A stretch of 64,000 nucleotides of DNA from Flavobacterium amniphilum (GCF_023634845.1 NZ_JAMLJL010000001.1:186001-250000); one strand, 5' to 3'; numbered from the stretch's first letter, positions 17,955-27,308 are shown. Numbers and translations are program-made. Notes: generated by a model from the sequence alone, not told the origin.

Positions 17955-19166
17955 CATATTAATGATCCAGGATTGTGGATTTAATTTAGTTGTATTCTGG
18001 AAAATCAAGAATTTCAAAACTGACTTACCAGCCGACTGGTTAAAGAAAATTTCTCCTAAAGCCTGTTTTGTTGTTACCTTACTTCCTTTGCTCACGAAAA
18101 CTTTACCAATATTTGAATAGGTCGTCGTATAATCCCCATGACGGATCATGATGGTTGCGGTTCCGTTAGGAGCCATTTGTACATCACTCACTTCTCCATT
18201 AAAAACGGCACGTGCTTTTGCACCGCGTTCTGAAGAAACTTCAATTCCACTGCTTTCAATCATAATCGAAGGCTCAAGTGGGTGTGGCTGACGTCCGAAA
18301 CGTTTTGTCAGTGCTCCTTTTTCGACCGGCCACGGTAAACGGCCTCGGTTAGCTTTAAAATCATTTGCCAACTCTTTTGCTTCCGGTGTTAATACGAAAG
18401 TTGTCGTATTTGTTGTATTACCCGCTTTTTTATTTGCAGCCGCAATCGCTTCTCGAATTAAACGTTCAATTTGACGCTCAATTGCTTTTGCTTCTTTTTG
18501 CTTTTTACGGATATCAGCAATAATCTTATTCTTATCTTTTTTGATGGAATTAAGCTCTTTTTGCTGTTCCTGACGCTGCTTCACAAGCTCCTGCTTCTCC
18601 TCTTCGCTCTCAGCAATCAACTTTTCCTTTTCTTTTTTCTGAACCGAAAGTTTGTTATTATACGTTTCAAGTTCATTGGTTTTACTCTTGATTTCCTCTC
18701 CCTGTACTTTTCGGAAACTGGAATATTGCTTCATATACTGAAAGCGCTTGTAAGCCTGAAGAAAATTATCAGACGACAAGATAAACATTGCCTTGCTTTG
18801 CTCCGAACGGCTTTTATATGATTTCACAATATTGCGTGCATAATCTTCTTTCAGCAAAACCAATTCTTTTTTAAGCTTGTTAACCTTAATTTGATTGATG
18901 TACATACTGTTTCCCAAAACCTTTTTTTGTTTTTCAGTAGTATTGATCAGTTTTTGTTGTAAACCGATTTTCACATTCTGCTGTTCAACCACTTTTACAG
19001 CCGACTTTTCTTTCTTTTTCTGAGTTTGAAGTAATTTTTCCTGTTGGCGTATTTCTTCCTGTAGTCTGGCTTTTTGCTCTTCAAGTTTGCGTTGTCTGTC
19101 TTCTTCCTGTGCAAAAGAAGAAGTTACGGTAAACAATGTGAAAAGGAAAACAATATATTTTGACAT
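17952..19166 (-). CDS. EnvC-like coiled-coil LytM/M23 protein, probably non-catalytic
   Basis: A 404-aa periplasmic protein. A signal peptide (VFLFTLFTVTSSFAQ) is followed by a long coiled coil (about residues 22-255, rich in Glu, Lys and Gln) and a C-terminal LytM fold (about 285-404, beginning LPWPVEKGALTKRFG). The zinc residues of active M23 enzymes appear replaced: the HxxxD region reads ESSGIEV, the YAH position reads YSN, and the final HxH strand reads LKFLIF. This is the pattern of EnvC, which activates amidases rather than cutting peptidoglycan itself. It is the last gene of a run with the DUF4292 lipoprotein and the TPR protein, suggesting an envelope or division role. Confidence 0.87.
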   Translation of the reverse strand: MSKYIVFLFTLFTVTSSFAQEEDRQRKLEEQKARLQEEIRQQEKLLQTQKKKEKSAVKVVEQQNVKIGLQQKLINTTEKQKKVLGNSMYINQIKVNKLKKELVLLKEDYARNIVKSYKSRSEQSKAMFILSSDNFLQAYKRFQYMKQYSSFRKVQGEEIKSKTNELETYNNKLSVQKKEKEKLIAESEEEKQELVKQRQEQQKELNSIKKDKNKIIADIRKKQKEAKAIERQIERLIREAIAAANKKAGNTTNTTTFVLTPEAKELANDFKANRGRLPWPVEKGALTKRFGRQPHPLEPSIMIESSGIEVSSERGAKARAVFNGEVSDVQMAPNGTATIMIRHGDYTTTYSNIGKVFVSKGSKVTTKQALGEIFFNQSAGKSVLKFLIFQNTTKLNPQSWIINM

Positions 19167-19180
19167 CCGTGTTGATTTGA

Positions 19181-19960
19181 CTATTTGATAATTACCTGTT
19201 CATAACCACTGGGAACACTATATACAAAATTTAAATCTTCGTTGAATTTTGCATCCTTATATTCGACAGCGATAGAGGTAGTTTGATTGTTCTGTATCGC
19301 AAAAATAGTAACTTCTTGCGGTAAAACACTTTCCTCATACGATTTATAGTTAGAATAATTTACTAACATTTTACGTTCCGGAGAAAGTTGTTTGATTTCC
19401 TGTTTCTTAATATTGAAAGTTTCGGGATAAAACACGAACGATTTCAGGAAATTAGCGGTTGTGATTTCTTCCAAACGCGGAGCATCATCTTCCTGAAGCA
19501 CATCGTATTTTGATTTTGACAAATCGTCTATCGCCTGTCCGATAAGCATGTTTTGTACTTTTTGATAATCCAGATCGGTACCCAACCATTGGCTTAACAT
19601 TTTATAATCGCCTTCAAAATAGGTTCTGTTTCCTTTTTCGTAATACTTTACCTGTGTGGGTGTAATCAAAGCCTTTGCTCCGGTAATCCCGAAAAACTTT
19701 ACGGTAACCAAAATCATTTCATCTTTTTTGATGCGGATATCGGCCGCAACGTTCAATGATTGCTTCGGACTCACATAATTCACATTGGCATTGATAAAAG
19801 CCGTTTTGAAATTACGGTTTACTGCATAATGGTTTGCGATAATGTTTTTAACCGTTTCATTTGAAGCACTAACTGTGACTTCTTCTGGCGCAATTAACTT
19901 TTGTTTGGGTTTGCAGGAAACCACTAAAACCAAAAGCAGTACTGGAATTATTTTTTGCAT
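19181..19960 (-). CDS. DUF4292 lipoprotein
   Basis: About 259 aa. The start at 19960 (MQKIIPVLLLVLVVSC) gives a classic lipoprotein signal with the lipobox VVSC and lies 4 nt after the TPR gene stop; the longer open frame to 20020 overlaps that gene and is disfavoured. The body matches DUF4292, a Bacteroidota family of outer-membrane-associated lipoproteins (AADIRIKKDEMILVTVKFFG, KYYEKGNRTYFEGDY, LPQEVTIFA). Its beta-rich pattern resembles LolA/LolB-like folds, so a lipoprotein or lipid carrier role is possible but unproven. It is sandwiched between the TPR and EnvC-like genes in one operon. Confidence 0.8.
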   Translation of the reverse strand: MQKIIPVLLLVLVVSCKPKQKLIAPEEVTVSASNETVKNIIANHYAVNRNFKTAFINANVNYVSPKQSLNVAADIRIKKDEMILVTVKFFGITGAKALITPTQVKYYEKGNRTYFEGDYKMLSQWLGTDLDYQKVQNMLIGQAIDDLSKSKYDVLQEDDAPRLEEITTANFLKSFVFYPETFNIKKQEIKQLSPERKMLVNYSNYKSYEESVLPQEVTIFAIQNNQTTSIAVEYKDAKFNEDLNFVYSVPSGYEQVIIK

Positions 19961-19964
19961 TATT

Positions 19965-21311
19965 TTATTTCTTTTTAAGATTGTTTGCCCTCGTTTCATA
20001 TTCTGCACCTTTCGTAGCATTGCCGGAGTTTTTAAAGGCTTCGGCCAAGGCCAGACAAAAATCTGCTTCGAGAGCTGTATTGTCTACTACATAATCTATG
20101 CCTGTTTCCAAAAAATCAGTCGCTTTTTTGAAATTTTTAAGTTTCAGGGAAGCTTTACCGGCAAAATAATAGTATTCAGGTTGATTGGGATACGTATCAA
20201 CTAATTCGGATGCTTTTTTAAGCATGGCATCAAAATTAAGAACCTCTTCATAGGAAGCCATTAGGAAAATATTGGTTTCCAAATCATTATTATTAGTTGC
20301 AAATGATTTTTCCAAGGATTGAATTGCCTGATTCCAATTTTTTCTTTTATAATAAAATTTTCCCAACTCTTTGTAAACATTTACTTCGGGATCACTTTCA
20401 AAATAAGTGATTACTTTTTTCAAGTGTTCTTCAAACGAAGGATTTTTAACCGTGAAAATCAGGAATTCATTAAACATTCTGAATTTGATTTTCTTGTCAA
20501 TTTTTCTTCCGTTCAACACTTTTTCCAAAGAACTCAAAGCTTCATTCCCTTTGTTGTCATTAATATGGTATTTGAAAAGAAAAACCTGTGCCCATTCTGA
20601 ATTTGGGATATTCTGTTCCATTTTCAGGGCTACCTGTTTTGCTTTCTCTTCCTGATTATTATCCGAATACTTATAGATCAATGAAATATAATTCTCTTCG
20701 ATTAAAGGATTTAGCTCGATGGCTTTTTCCAAATCATTTTTACCGACCGAATTATTCCCTGCCTGTGTATTGATATCCAAACGGTAACGGTCCCTTACTT
20801 CTGTTTTACCATATAGATCATCCAATTCATTTAACAATACCAAAGCTTTATCATACTGACGCGTGTACATATACAACGCCAATAAATCTTCTTTGTAATT
20901 TTTATCCAACGGAATTATTTTCTGAAGTGTCAAAATTCCTTGATTGAAGTTTTTGGTTTCATAGTACACCTCGTACAAATCGATCCAGTACCATTTGTTC
21001 CCGGGTTCCAATTGGGTCGCCTTGGTGAGCATATTTTCGGCTTCGATGTAATTCTTCTGGAAAAAATAATTTTTACCCAATTCATGGTAAATCACCGCAT
21101 TTCCCGGCTGAAGTCTAAGGCATTTTTCAAGGGACACAATGGCTTTGTCGTAATTCTCAATACCTTTCTGTTTGAGCGATTCATAATAAGCTTCCTGAAA
21201 ATCATCTTCAGCCAAAGCGATATCATCCGGTTCAGTTTGTGCCAAAGCTAAGCTGGAAACGCAAAGCATTCCAACGACTAAAAATTTACTTTTTGGCACA
21301 AATTTTTTCAT
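19965..21311 (-). CDS. Exported tetratricopeptide-repeat protein
   Basis: A 448-aa protein with a signal peptide (LVVGMLCVSSLALAQ) and TPR-type helical repeats through its length; good examples are YDKAIVSLEKCLRLQPGNAVIYHELGKNYF and YIEAENMLTKATQLEPGNKWYW regions near residues 53-115. It presumably scaffolds protein complexes in the periplasm. The start codon directly abuts the stop of the nucleotidyltransferase gene (21312), so translation is probably coupled. The partner cannot be named, but the neighbours (EnvC-like, DUF4292, flippase) point to envelope work. Confidence 0.82.
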   Translation of the reverse strand: MKKFVPKSKFLVVGMLCVSSLALAQTEPDDIALAEDDFQEAYYESLKQKGIENYDKAIVSLEKCLRLQPGNAVIYHELGKNYFFQKNYIEAENMLTKATQLEPGNKWYWIDLYEVYYETKNFNQGILTLQKIIPLDKNYKEDLLALYMYTRQYDKALVLLNELDDLYGKTEVRDRYRLDINTQAGNNSVGKNDLEKAIELNPLIEENYISLIYKYSDNNQEEKAKQVALKMEQNIPNSEWAQVFLFKYHINDNKGNEALSSLEKVLNGRKIDKKIKFRMFNEFLIFTVKNPSFEEHLKKVITYFESDPEVNVYKELGKFYYKRKNWNQAIQSLEKSFATNNNDLETNIFLMASYEEVLNFDAMLKKASELVDTYPNQPEYYYFAGKASLKLKNFKKATDFLETGIDYVVDNTALEADFCLALAEAFKNSGNATKGAEYETRANNLKKK

Positions 21312-22325
21312 CTATTCCAATACTGAATAATCTCCTATACTGATACTTTTAAAAGTCCCGTCAAACGTTGTATGGTTCCCAATCATGGCATTATCCAGGT
21401 TTGCGTTGCGGATATGAGCATGCGTTTGAACCAAACTGTTCTCAATTTTTACATTAGTCAGATGGGATGCTTTTCCAAGTGACACATTCGGTCCAACCGT
21501 TGAATTAATCAAAATTACATCTTCTCCAATATAACAAGGCGGGATGATGGTTGAGTTTTCAATTCGTACATTATTGGCAACTAAATTTTCCTCAGCATCT
21601 TTGTGAAGGAAATTCAGCATGCGTGAATTGGTTTCAACGGTTACATTTTTGTTTCCGCAATCCATCCACTCATCAACTTTACCAGGCACAAATTTCATGC
21701 CTTTTTGTTTCATGTTTTCCAAACCGTCTGTTAATTGGTATTCGCCGCCTTTCACAACATTGTTATCCAACAGGTATTCCAATTCTCCTCTTAAGGTTTC
21801 ACCCGATTTGAAATAATAAATTCCGATGATTGCCAAATCAGAAACAAACTCTTTTGGTTTTTCGACAAAATCAACAATTTCATTATTTGCATTCAATTGT
21901 ACAACACCGAAAGCACTCGGATCATCAACCTGTTTTACCCAGATTACACTGTCTGCTGAAGTATCTAACGTAAAATCGGCTCTGAAAAGTGTGTCGGCAT
22001 ACGCCACTACAATCGGGCCTTCCATCGATTCCTTTGCACAAAGAATGGCATGTGCCGTCCCCAAAGGTTCGTTCTGGTAGTAAATACTTCCTTTTGCTCC
22101 CAGTTTTTCTGCAATCTCAATTAATTCCTGTGGTACTTTATCACCAAAGTCTTTGTGGATGATAAAAGCAATTTCATCAATTTTATGATTGATTACCTTG
22201 GCAATATCTTCTACCAAACGGTGAACAATGGGTTTTCCTGCGATTGGGATTAACGGTTTTGGAACTGTTAATGTATGTGGGCGAAGGCGTGAACCACGAC
22301 CTGCCATTGGAACAATTATTCTCAT
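21312..22325 (-). CDS. Sugar-phosphate nucleotidyltransferase with left-handed beta-helix
   Basis: A 337-aa NDP-sugar pyrophosphorylase. The N-terminal catalytic domain opens with MRIIVPMAGRGSRLRPHT and VPKPLIPIAGKPIV, the nucleotide- and sugar-binding motifs of the RmlA/GlmU superfamily; YYQNEPLGTAHAIL and VDEWMDCGNK are also characteristic. From about residue 245 hexapeptide repeats (NSTIIPPCYIGEDV, NSTVGPNVSLG) form a short beta-helix. It makes an activated sugar such as dTDP-glucose, GDP-mannose or UDP-GlcNAc; the sequence does not decide which. It lies between dut and the TPR gene. Confidence 0.85.
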   Translation of the reverse strand: MRIIVPMAGRGSRLRPHTLTVPKPLIPIAGKPIVHRLVEDIAKVINHKIDEIAFIIHKDFGDKVPQELIEIAEKLGAKGSIYYQNEPLGTAHAILCAKESMEGPIVVAYADTLFRADFTLDTSADSVIWVKQVDDPSAFGVVQLNANNEIVDFVEKPKEFVSDLAIIGIYYFKSGETLRGELEYLLDNNVVKGGEYQLTDGLENMKQKGMKFVPGKVDEWMDCGNKNVTVETNSRMLNFLHKDAEENLVANNVRIENSTIIPPCYIGEDVILINSTVGPNVSLGKASHLTNVKIENSLVQTHAHIRNANLDNAMIGNHTTFDGTFKSISIGDYSVLE

Positions 22326-22403
22326 ATATGTATTAAAATTGAAAGATTATGATAATGAAGACTACAATCTTCAACTATGGATCTTTTTAATTATTGAATT
22401 TTT

Positions 22404-22838
22404 CTATTTTACACCTGTACTCCCGAAACCACCTTCCCCACGAGAGGTTTCAGTTAATTCAGAAACTTCAACCCATTCGGCGCGTTCGTGTTTTGCGATA
22501 ACCAATTGCGCGATTCGTTCGCCGTTTTCAATCACAAAGGCTTCGTTTGATAAATTTACTAAAATTACCCCGATTTCCCCACGATAATCTGCATCGACAG
22601 TTCCAGGTGAATTCAATACGGTAATTCCTTTTTTGAATGCGAGTCCGCTACGGGGACGGACCTGTGCTTCATAACCAATGGGAAGTTCAATGAACAATCC
22701 TGTTTTCACTAACGCACGTTCCAGTGGTTTAAGTGTGATGGGATTGTCAATATTTGCCCTTAAATCCATTCCGGCCGAAGCGATGGTTTCATAATTGGGC
22801 AGTGGATGTTGTGATTTATTGATAATTCTTACTTGCAT
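22404..22838 (-). CDS. dut: dUTP diphosphatase
   Basis: A 144-aa trimeric dUTPase that splits dUTP to dUMP and pyrophosphate, keeping uracil out of DNA. All five family motifs are visible: [20 protein letters not shown], the substrate loop [24 protein letters not shown] and the C-terminal [10 protein letters not shown] arm. Length is normal. It lies between the flippase and nucleotidyltransferase genes, with a repeat element filling the gap upstream and an AT-rich gap of about 78 bp downstream. Confidence 0.96.
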   Translation of the reverse strand: MQVRIINKSQHPLPNYETIASAGMDLRANIDNPITLKPLERALVKTGLFIELPIGYEAQVRPRSGLAFKKGITVLNSPGTVDADYRGEIGVILVNLSNEAFVIENGERIAQLVIAKHERAEWVEVSELTETSRGEGGFGSTGVK

Positions 22839-22850
22839 GTTTTCTCTTTT

Positions 22851-22996
22851 TTAGCCGCGATGGCAGCGGAAAGCCTTTTGAAACGGATGTCTTGTTTTTC
22901 ACAGTCCGGAAAAGCGACCAACGGAAGCTCTTTACAGAATGACTGAAAAACAGACATGGGTGAAAAAGCTTGCAGCGGACAGCGCGATCAGCTCCC
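22851..22996. repeat. Degenerate intergenic repeat element, copy 3
   Basis: AGCCGCGATGGCAGCGG (22853-22869) at one end and AGCGGACAGCGCGATCAGCT (22974-22993) at the other enclose about 100 bp of more variable sequence. The end motifs echo copies 1 and 2. The element fills the gap between the flippase stop and the dut start. Its GC content is visibly higher than that of the surrounding intergenic DNA. Confidence 0.6.
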
Positions 22997-23001
22997 GGAA
23001 A

Positions 23002-24450
23002 TTATTTTCGCTTTATGATTTTTAAAATGGTTTCTTTTTCGTTCCGATAAATATAATAACCAAAAACTACTAAAGCAAATATCCCGAAGACATAACTTTC
23101 ACGCAGTTTTGGAATATAAAATGACAAGGCGGAAAGAAGGGTGGATAACCCTAAATAACCTCCGATTTTTTGCTTGTCGTATGGAATTGGATATTTTTTT
23201 TGGCCAAGGTAATACGAAATAAACATCATACTTCCGTAGGCTGCAATTGTAGCTATTGCCGATCCGAAATAGCTGTATTTTGGAACCAGCCAAAAGTTCA
23301 GAACCAATGTCAATACTGCTCCAATGATGGAAATAATAGCGCCGATATGTGTCTTATCAATTAATTTATACCATACCGAAAGATTGGTATAAATACCCAG
23401 AAAGAAATTGGCCACAATGATTAAAGGCACGACATTCATTGCGTCCCAATAGTTACTATTGGGTACCAATAAAATTTTAAGCAAATCGATAAAGACGATT
23501 ACAAAAAGCAGGATGAATGAACCTGAAATGACAAAATATTTCGTGATGGTTGCGTAAGTCTGGGAAGCATTTTCTTTATCGGCATGACTGAAAAAGAAAG
23601 GTTCGATCCCCAATGTATAAGCGGTACGGAACAATACCATGAACATCCCTAATTTATAGCACGCTGAGTATGCTCCGATGTCAGCTTTGGGCACATGTAA
23701 TTTTTCTAATAAAATTTTATCGAAATGCTCGTTGATGGCAAAACCGATTCCGGCCACCAGAATGGGTAATCCGTAACGCATCATCCTTTTCCATAACTGG
23801 GTATCGAAGTGCCAGCTGATGGTAAAGTAGTTTTTGGAAACCACAATGAACGTGAATAAACTGGCCAGTAAATTGGAAACAAAAATATACCCCACCTGAA
23901 AATTTTCGAAGTAAATCGTGCTCAGGAAATTTTCTTTTGACAACTTTGGCAAAATCAACAAAAAGAAGATGTTAAGTCCGAAATTGATTCCCACATTTGC
24001 GATTTTGATTACCGCATATTTCATGGGTTTGCTTTCGGCCCTTAGTTTTGAAAACGGAATGATGACCAAAGCATCCAAAACTAAAATCCAAATGGTGTAC
24101 GTGATGTATTCTGTTTTTACACCAATCCAATGCGCGATGGTTTGTCTGTAAAGTAAGGTCGCAAAAAGGAAAATAAGTGACGACCAAAAAAGGGAAACCG
24201 TCGATGTGGAAATAACATTTTTTTTATCTTCCTCAAGGTTGTAGAAACGGAAAAAAGCGGTTTCCATTCCGTATGAGAGAACTACGTTGAAGAAAACAAG
24301 GTAGGCAAATATAATGGAAACGTCCGCAAACTCGACTTTTGGTAAAGCATGTACATACAACGGATTAAGCATGAAGCTAATCATTCTCGGCAATACGGTT
24401 GCCAAACCATAAATCAAAGTCTGTTTGAAAAGGCTTTTATATACGCTCAA
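23002..24450 (-). CDS. Polysaccharide flippase (Wzx/MATE-like)
   Basis: A 482-aa integral membrane protein with about 12-14 transmembrane helices spread along its length, matching the MOP superfamily of lipid-linked oligosaccharide flippases. The N-terminus (SLFKQTLIYGLATVLPRMISFMLNPLY) and GLPILVAGIGFAINEHFDKILL are typical of these transporters. It would translocate undecaprenyl-linked repeat units across the inner membrane. It is upstream of dut and downstream of a small lipoprotein gene. The substrate is not deducible here; the polysaccharide genes at 51948-57752 are a possible partner set. Confidence 0.85.
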   Translation of the reverse strand: MSVYKSLFKQTLIYGLATVLPRMISFMLNPLYVHALPKVEFADVSIIFAYLVFFNVVLSYGMETAFFRFYNLEEDKKNVISTSTVSLFWSSLIFLFATLLYRQTIAHWIGVKTEYITYTIWILVLDALVIIPFSKLRAESKPMKYAVIKIANVGINFGLNIFFLLILPKLSKENFLSTIYFENFQVGYIFVSNLLASLFTFIVVSKNYFTISWHFDTQLWKRMMRYGLPILVAGIGFAINEHFDKILLEKLHVPKADIGAYSACYKLGMFMVLFRTAYTLGIEPFFFSHADKENASQTYATITKYFVISGSFILLFVIVFIDLLKILLVPNSNYWDAMNVVPLIIVANFFLGIYTNLSVWYKLIDKTHIGAIISIIGAVLTLVLNFWLVPKYSYFGSAIATIAAYGSMMFISYYLGQKKYPIPYDKQKIGGYLGLSTLLSALSFYIPKLRESYVFGIFALVVFGYYIYRNEKETILKIIKRK

Positions 24451-24475
24451 AGTAATTTATTTTCAACAAAAATAA

Positions 24476-24946
24476 TTAATTTCTTGGTCGTGCCGAAGGA
24501 TAAGCCAGCATTTCTTTTTCGGTAATGCTTTTGATTTTAAAGAGTTTTCGTTTTCCGTTTTGGGTAAATTCCAAAACGGCTTCATTTTCAGAAATGCTGA
24601 TTGGTGCTTTCATAGTTTTGGTTTTAACAGCATCATCCGCATCATTTTCCTGTTTCCAATTGATGGTTCCCAGTAAAGCTACCTCATAATTTTTTTTATC
24701 AATCATGCGCACCGAATCTTTTCTTTCCCTAAAATACAATTGGTTTAAAACGATATCTTTTGGTAATTCTTCCGAAAATTCCATGTGAAAATTAATCCCG
24801 GAGCCACCGCCTTGGACACCGGCCACCCATTTCTGATAATATACTTCTATGATTTTTACCGGAAATTTTACGGTTTCCTGCGTTGGCAGTTTTGGGCTGC
24901 AACCCAAAGAGAAAATCAAAATCAGAAATAAGCGCAGCATCTTCAT
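24476..24946 (-). CDS. Small lipoprotein of unknown function
   Basis: A 156-aa predicted lipoprotein: signal peptide MKMLRLFLILIFSLGC with the lipobox SLGC at residues 13-16. The mature part is a short beta-rich domain (FPVKIIEVYYQKWVAGVQGGGSG; NEAVLEFTQNGKRKLFKIKS). I recognise no named family, although similar small lipoproteins are common in Flavobacteriaceae. It starts 2 nt after the AAA+ ATPase stop, so it may be the last gene of the six-gene ABC/AAA+ module or link that module to the flippase gene. Confidence 0.7.
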   Translation of the reverse strand: MKMLRLFLILIFSLGCSPKLPTQETVKFPVKIIEVYYQKWVAGVQGGGSGINFHMEFSEELPKDIVLNQLYFRERKDSVRMIDKKNYEVALLGTINWKQENDADDAVKTKTMKAPISISENEAVLEFTQNGKRKLFKIKSITEKEMLAYPSARPRN

Positions 24947-24948
24947 AA

Positions 24949-26463
24949 CTATTCTTCTTTAGAAAAATAAAATACATCCTGAACGGTTTCTTTCGGTTCG
25001 GGAATATCTTCTTCGGTTAAAGCGCGTAATACATCACGGGTAATGACTTTGATTTCAATGACTCTGTTTGCTTGGTTCTGGACGCATTTTTCGAATAAAT
25101 TCCTAACCACACGTGCATTTCCGAAACCTTCATCTTTTTTCTCGTACAACAATTCGAACGTTTCCTGTAGTTTATCTATGGCATCTTCGGTTAATACAAA
25201 ATCCAATCGTTTACATGATGCTTCAAATATGGCGTACAACTCTTTCGGTTTAAAATGGTCAAAATGGAAGTAACGGTTAAATCTTGAACGTAAACCCGGA
25301 TTGGATTCGATGAAGAGCTGCATCGGTTCGGTATATCCTGCCACAACTACCGCCAAATTATCACGGTTATCTTCCATCCGTTTTAAAATGGTGTTCACGG
25401 CTTCGGCACCATAATCGCTACCCATGGCATTTTGGTTCAATGAGTAGGCTTCATCAATAAATAAAACGCCTCCGATACTTTCATCGACAACCTTATCGGT
25501 TTTGATTGCCGTTTGGCCCACATAACCGGCGATCAATCCTTCTCTGTCGGTTTCATACAATTGTCCGGCCGATAAAAAGCCCAATAATTTAAATATCCGG
25601 CTCAATAAACGCGCCACAGTTGTTTTACCTGTTCCCGGAGGTCCCAAAAAAACCGTATGCAAGGCAATGTCAATATTTTGCAGTCCTTCCTGGTTTCTTT
25701 TCTTCTGGATTTCCAATAAATTGATTAGTTCTTTGATGTCGTTTTTAACATCATCCAAACCAATCAATGTCTCCAGTTCGGCCATGACTTTTTCTAGCGT
25801 ATCATTTTCGGGGGGAAGACTTATAGCTGTATTTACCGGCTGTTTTGGTTGTTGGGTATCCAATATTTTTTTTATTTCCGTTTGAATTTCAGGAGAAGAT
25901 CCCAATACATTCAAGCATACGTTTTCAAAATGCTTTTTGGCTTCATCTAATTTTGCATTCTTTGTATCGATTAATGTTTCAACAACAAAATACTGCGCTC
26001 CATCTTGATTAGCTGCAATTTTACTTCCCAACAATAATTTTTGGACATTCTGTTTAAAATCCGGTGAAGCAGCCAATCGGTTCAAAGTATTGATTGCCGT
26101 TTCATCAACAAATTTTTCATTGCGCAAGACATCGTAATAGTAGGCCAAAGCGAACCATTGTTTTTCGGTCAGTTCCTTCTTACTTTCAATTAACACTACA
26201 ATGTCTGAAAGGAAAAAATGTTCGGCTTTGTATAGTCCTTTTTGGGTTGCATCTTTATTAACCAAAGCATTACTGTACTGAACAAATTGTTCATCATTAT
26301 TGAGTTCTTTACAGAAAGAAAGCAGTTTTGCCGAAGATTCTTTTAAGGCTATAATATCTTCTTTCTTAATAATCATCTGCACACCATCAGCCTGCCCTTC
26401 GATATTGTTTTTAAGCGAAAGCAGATATTCCTGTAAAAATGTTATTGGGTTTTGGTTTTTCAA
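24949..26463 (-). CDS. AAA+ ATPase, CbbX/SpoVK-like
   Basis: A 504-aa cytoplasmic ATPase. Residues 1 to about 215 form a helical domain of unknown family. A CbbX/SpoVK-type AAA+ domain follows, with Walker A GPPGTGKTTVARLL near residue 274, Walker B GVLFIDEAYSL near 336, a sensor-1 region VVVAGYTEPM and an arginine-finger region NPGLRSRFNRYF; a small helical lid lies at about 430-485. Relatives act as remodelling chaperones (Rubisco activase CbbX, EccA of type VII secretion). It is the distal member of the six-gene module and starts 11 nt after the ABC ATPase stop. A role in remodelling the coiled-coil or ABC partners is inferred. Confidence 0.85.
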   Translation of the reverse strand: MKNQNPITFLQEYLLSLKNNIEGQADGVQMIIKKEDIIALKESSAKLLSFCKELNNDEQFVQYSNALVNKDATQKGLYKAEHFFLSDIVVLIESKKELTEKQWFALAYYYDVLRNEKFVDETAINTLNRLAASPDFKQNVQKLLLGSKIAANQDGAQYFVVETLIDTKNAKLDEAKKHFENVCLNVLGSSPEIQTEIKKILDTQQPKQPVNTAISLPPENDTLEKVMAELETLIGLDDVKNDIKELINLLEIQKKRNQEGLQNIDIALHTVFLGPPGTGKTTVARLLSRIFKLLGFLSAGQLYETDREGLIAGYVGQTAIKTDKVVDESIGGVLFIDEAYSLNQNAMGSDYGAEAVNTILKRMEDNRDNLAVVVAGYTEPMQLFIESNPGLRSRFNRYFHFDHFKPKELYAIFEASCKRLDFVLTEDAIDKLQETFELLYEKKDEGFGNARVVRNLFEKCVQNQANRVIEIKVITRDVLRALTEEDIPEPKETVQDVFYFSKEE

Positions 26464-26474
26464 ATCGGTGCGAA

Positions 26475-27305
26475 TTAAGATTCCATCATCTGATGAACAA
26501 TTTCTTTATATAATTTTTTATGATCATCTCCATACTCTTTCCAGGCCATTCCTTTTTCCCTTAAGTCATAATGCGCTATGATCGATCCGTATTTTTGTTT
26601 TACGCCATTAACCGTTGGATGACCAATCACATAAATTACCTGAGCCATTTCAATAGCCAATTCGATATCATGGGTTGAGAACAGTACAGTATTAAACTCG
26701 GATTCGTCACACAATAAATCAAATGATTTTTTTACTTCCTGGATATTTCCGATGTCCAATCCGGAGAACGGTTCATCCATCACAATAAATTTATCCGAAG
26801 AAAACAATTGTTCGATGATGGCTGTACGCTGTCTTTGTCCGCCTGAAAGTTCATTTGGGTATTTATCGGCACAGGCTTCCAGTCCCCATTTCTGGATGTG
26901 GTCATTAATTTTTTTATCTTTTTCCGTTTTTAAAAGCGGGCTTTTACGCAACGCAAATTCCAGTGTCTGGCGAACGGTTTTATGACGAAACAAGGTATAC
27001 TTTTGGTCCACAAAACCAATATCACCTTCTTTTACAGGTTTAGCCGAATTAGGTTCATCATTTTGGAAATCTTTAATCAGAATCTTACCTGAATTCGGTT
27101 CAACCAATCCGGTAAGTGCCTTGAAAAAAGTCGATTTCCCTCTTCCAGATCTTCCCACAACAGCAATAATCTGGCCTGTTTGGTCTTTTCCCGGTCTTAC
27201 AACATCTTTCTCAATCAAACTGATGTCTTTGATGATTGTCACATCATCATAAGCTACACTCAGGTTTTCTACATAAAGTAAAGTCTCTTTTAACTCGTAT
27301 TCCAT
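26475..27305 (-). CDS. ABC transporter ATP-binding protein, NitT/TauT type
   Basis: A 276-aa nucleotide-binding subunit. Walker A is GRSGRGKST (residues 51-59), the Q-loop region is GFVDQKYTLF, the signature LSGGQRQRTAI, Walker B FIVMDEPFSGLD and the H-loop FSTHD, so it should be catalytically competent. The spacing between the N-terminal strand and Walker A is longer than usual, with the insertion VVRPGKDQTGQ. It lies 3 nt after the permease stop, so it is almost certainly its partner. The class normally imports nitrate, sulfonates, thiamine precursors or similar small solutes; this set is atypical in its binding protein. Confidence 0.88.
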   Translation of the reverse strand: MEYELKETLLYVENLSVAYDDVTIIKDISLIEKDVVRPGKDQTGQIIAVVGRSGRGKSTFFKALTGLVEPNSGKILIKDFQNDEPNSAKPVKEGDIGFVDQKYTLFRHKTVRQTLEFALRKSPLLKTEKDKKINDHIQKWGLEACADKYPNELSGGQRQRTAIIEQLFSSDKFIVMDEPFSGLDIGNIQEVKKSFDLLCDESEFNTVLFSTHDIELAIEMAQVIYVIGHPTVNGVKQKYGSIIAHYDLREKGMAWKEYGDDHKKLYKEIVHQMMES

Positions 27306-27308
27306 CGG

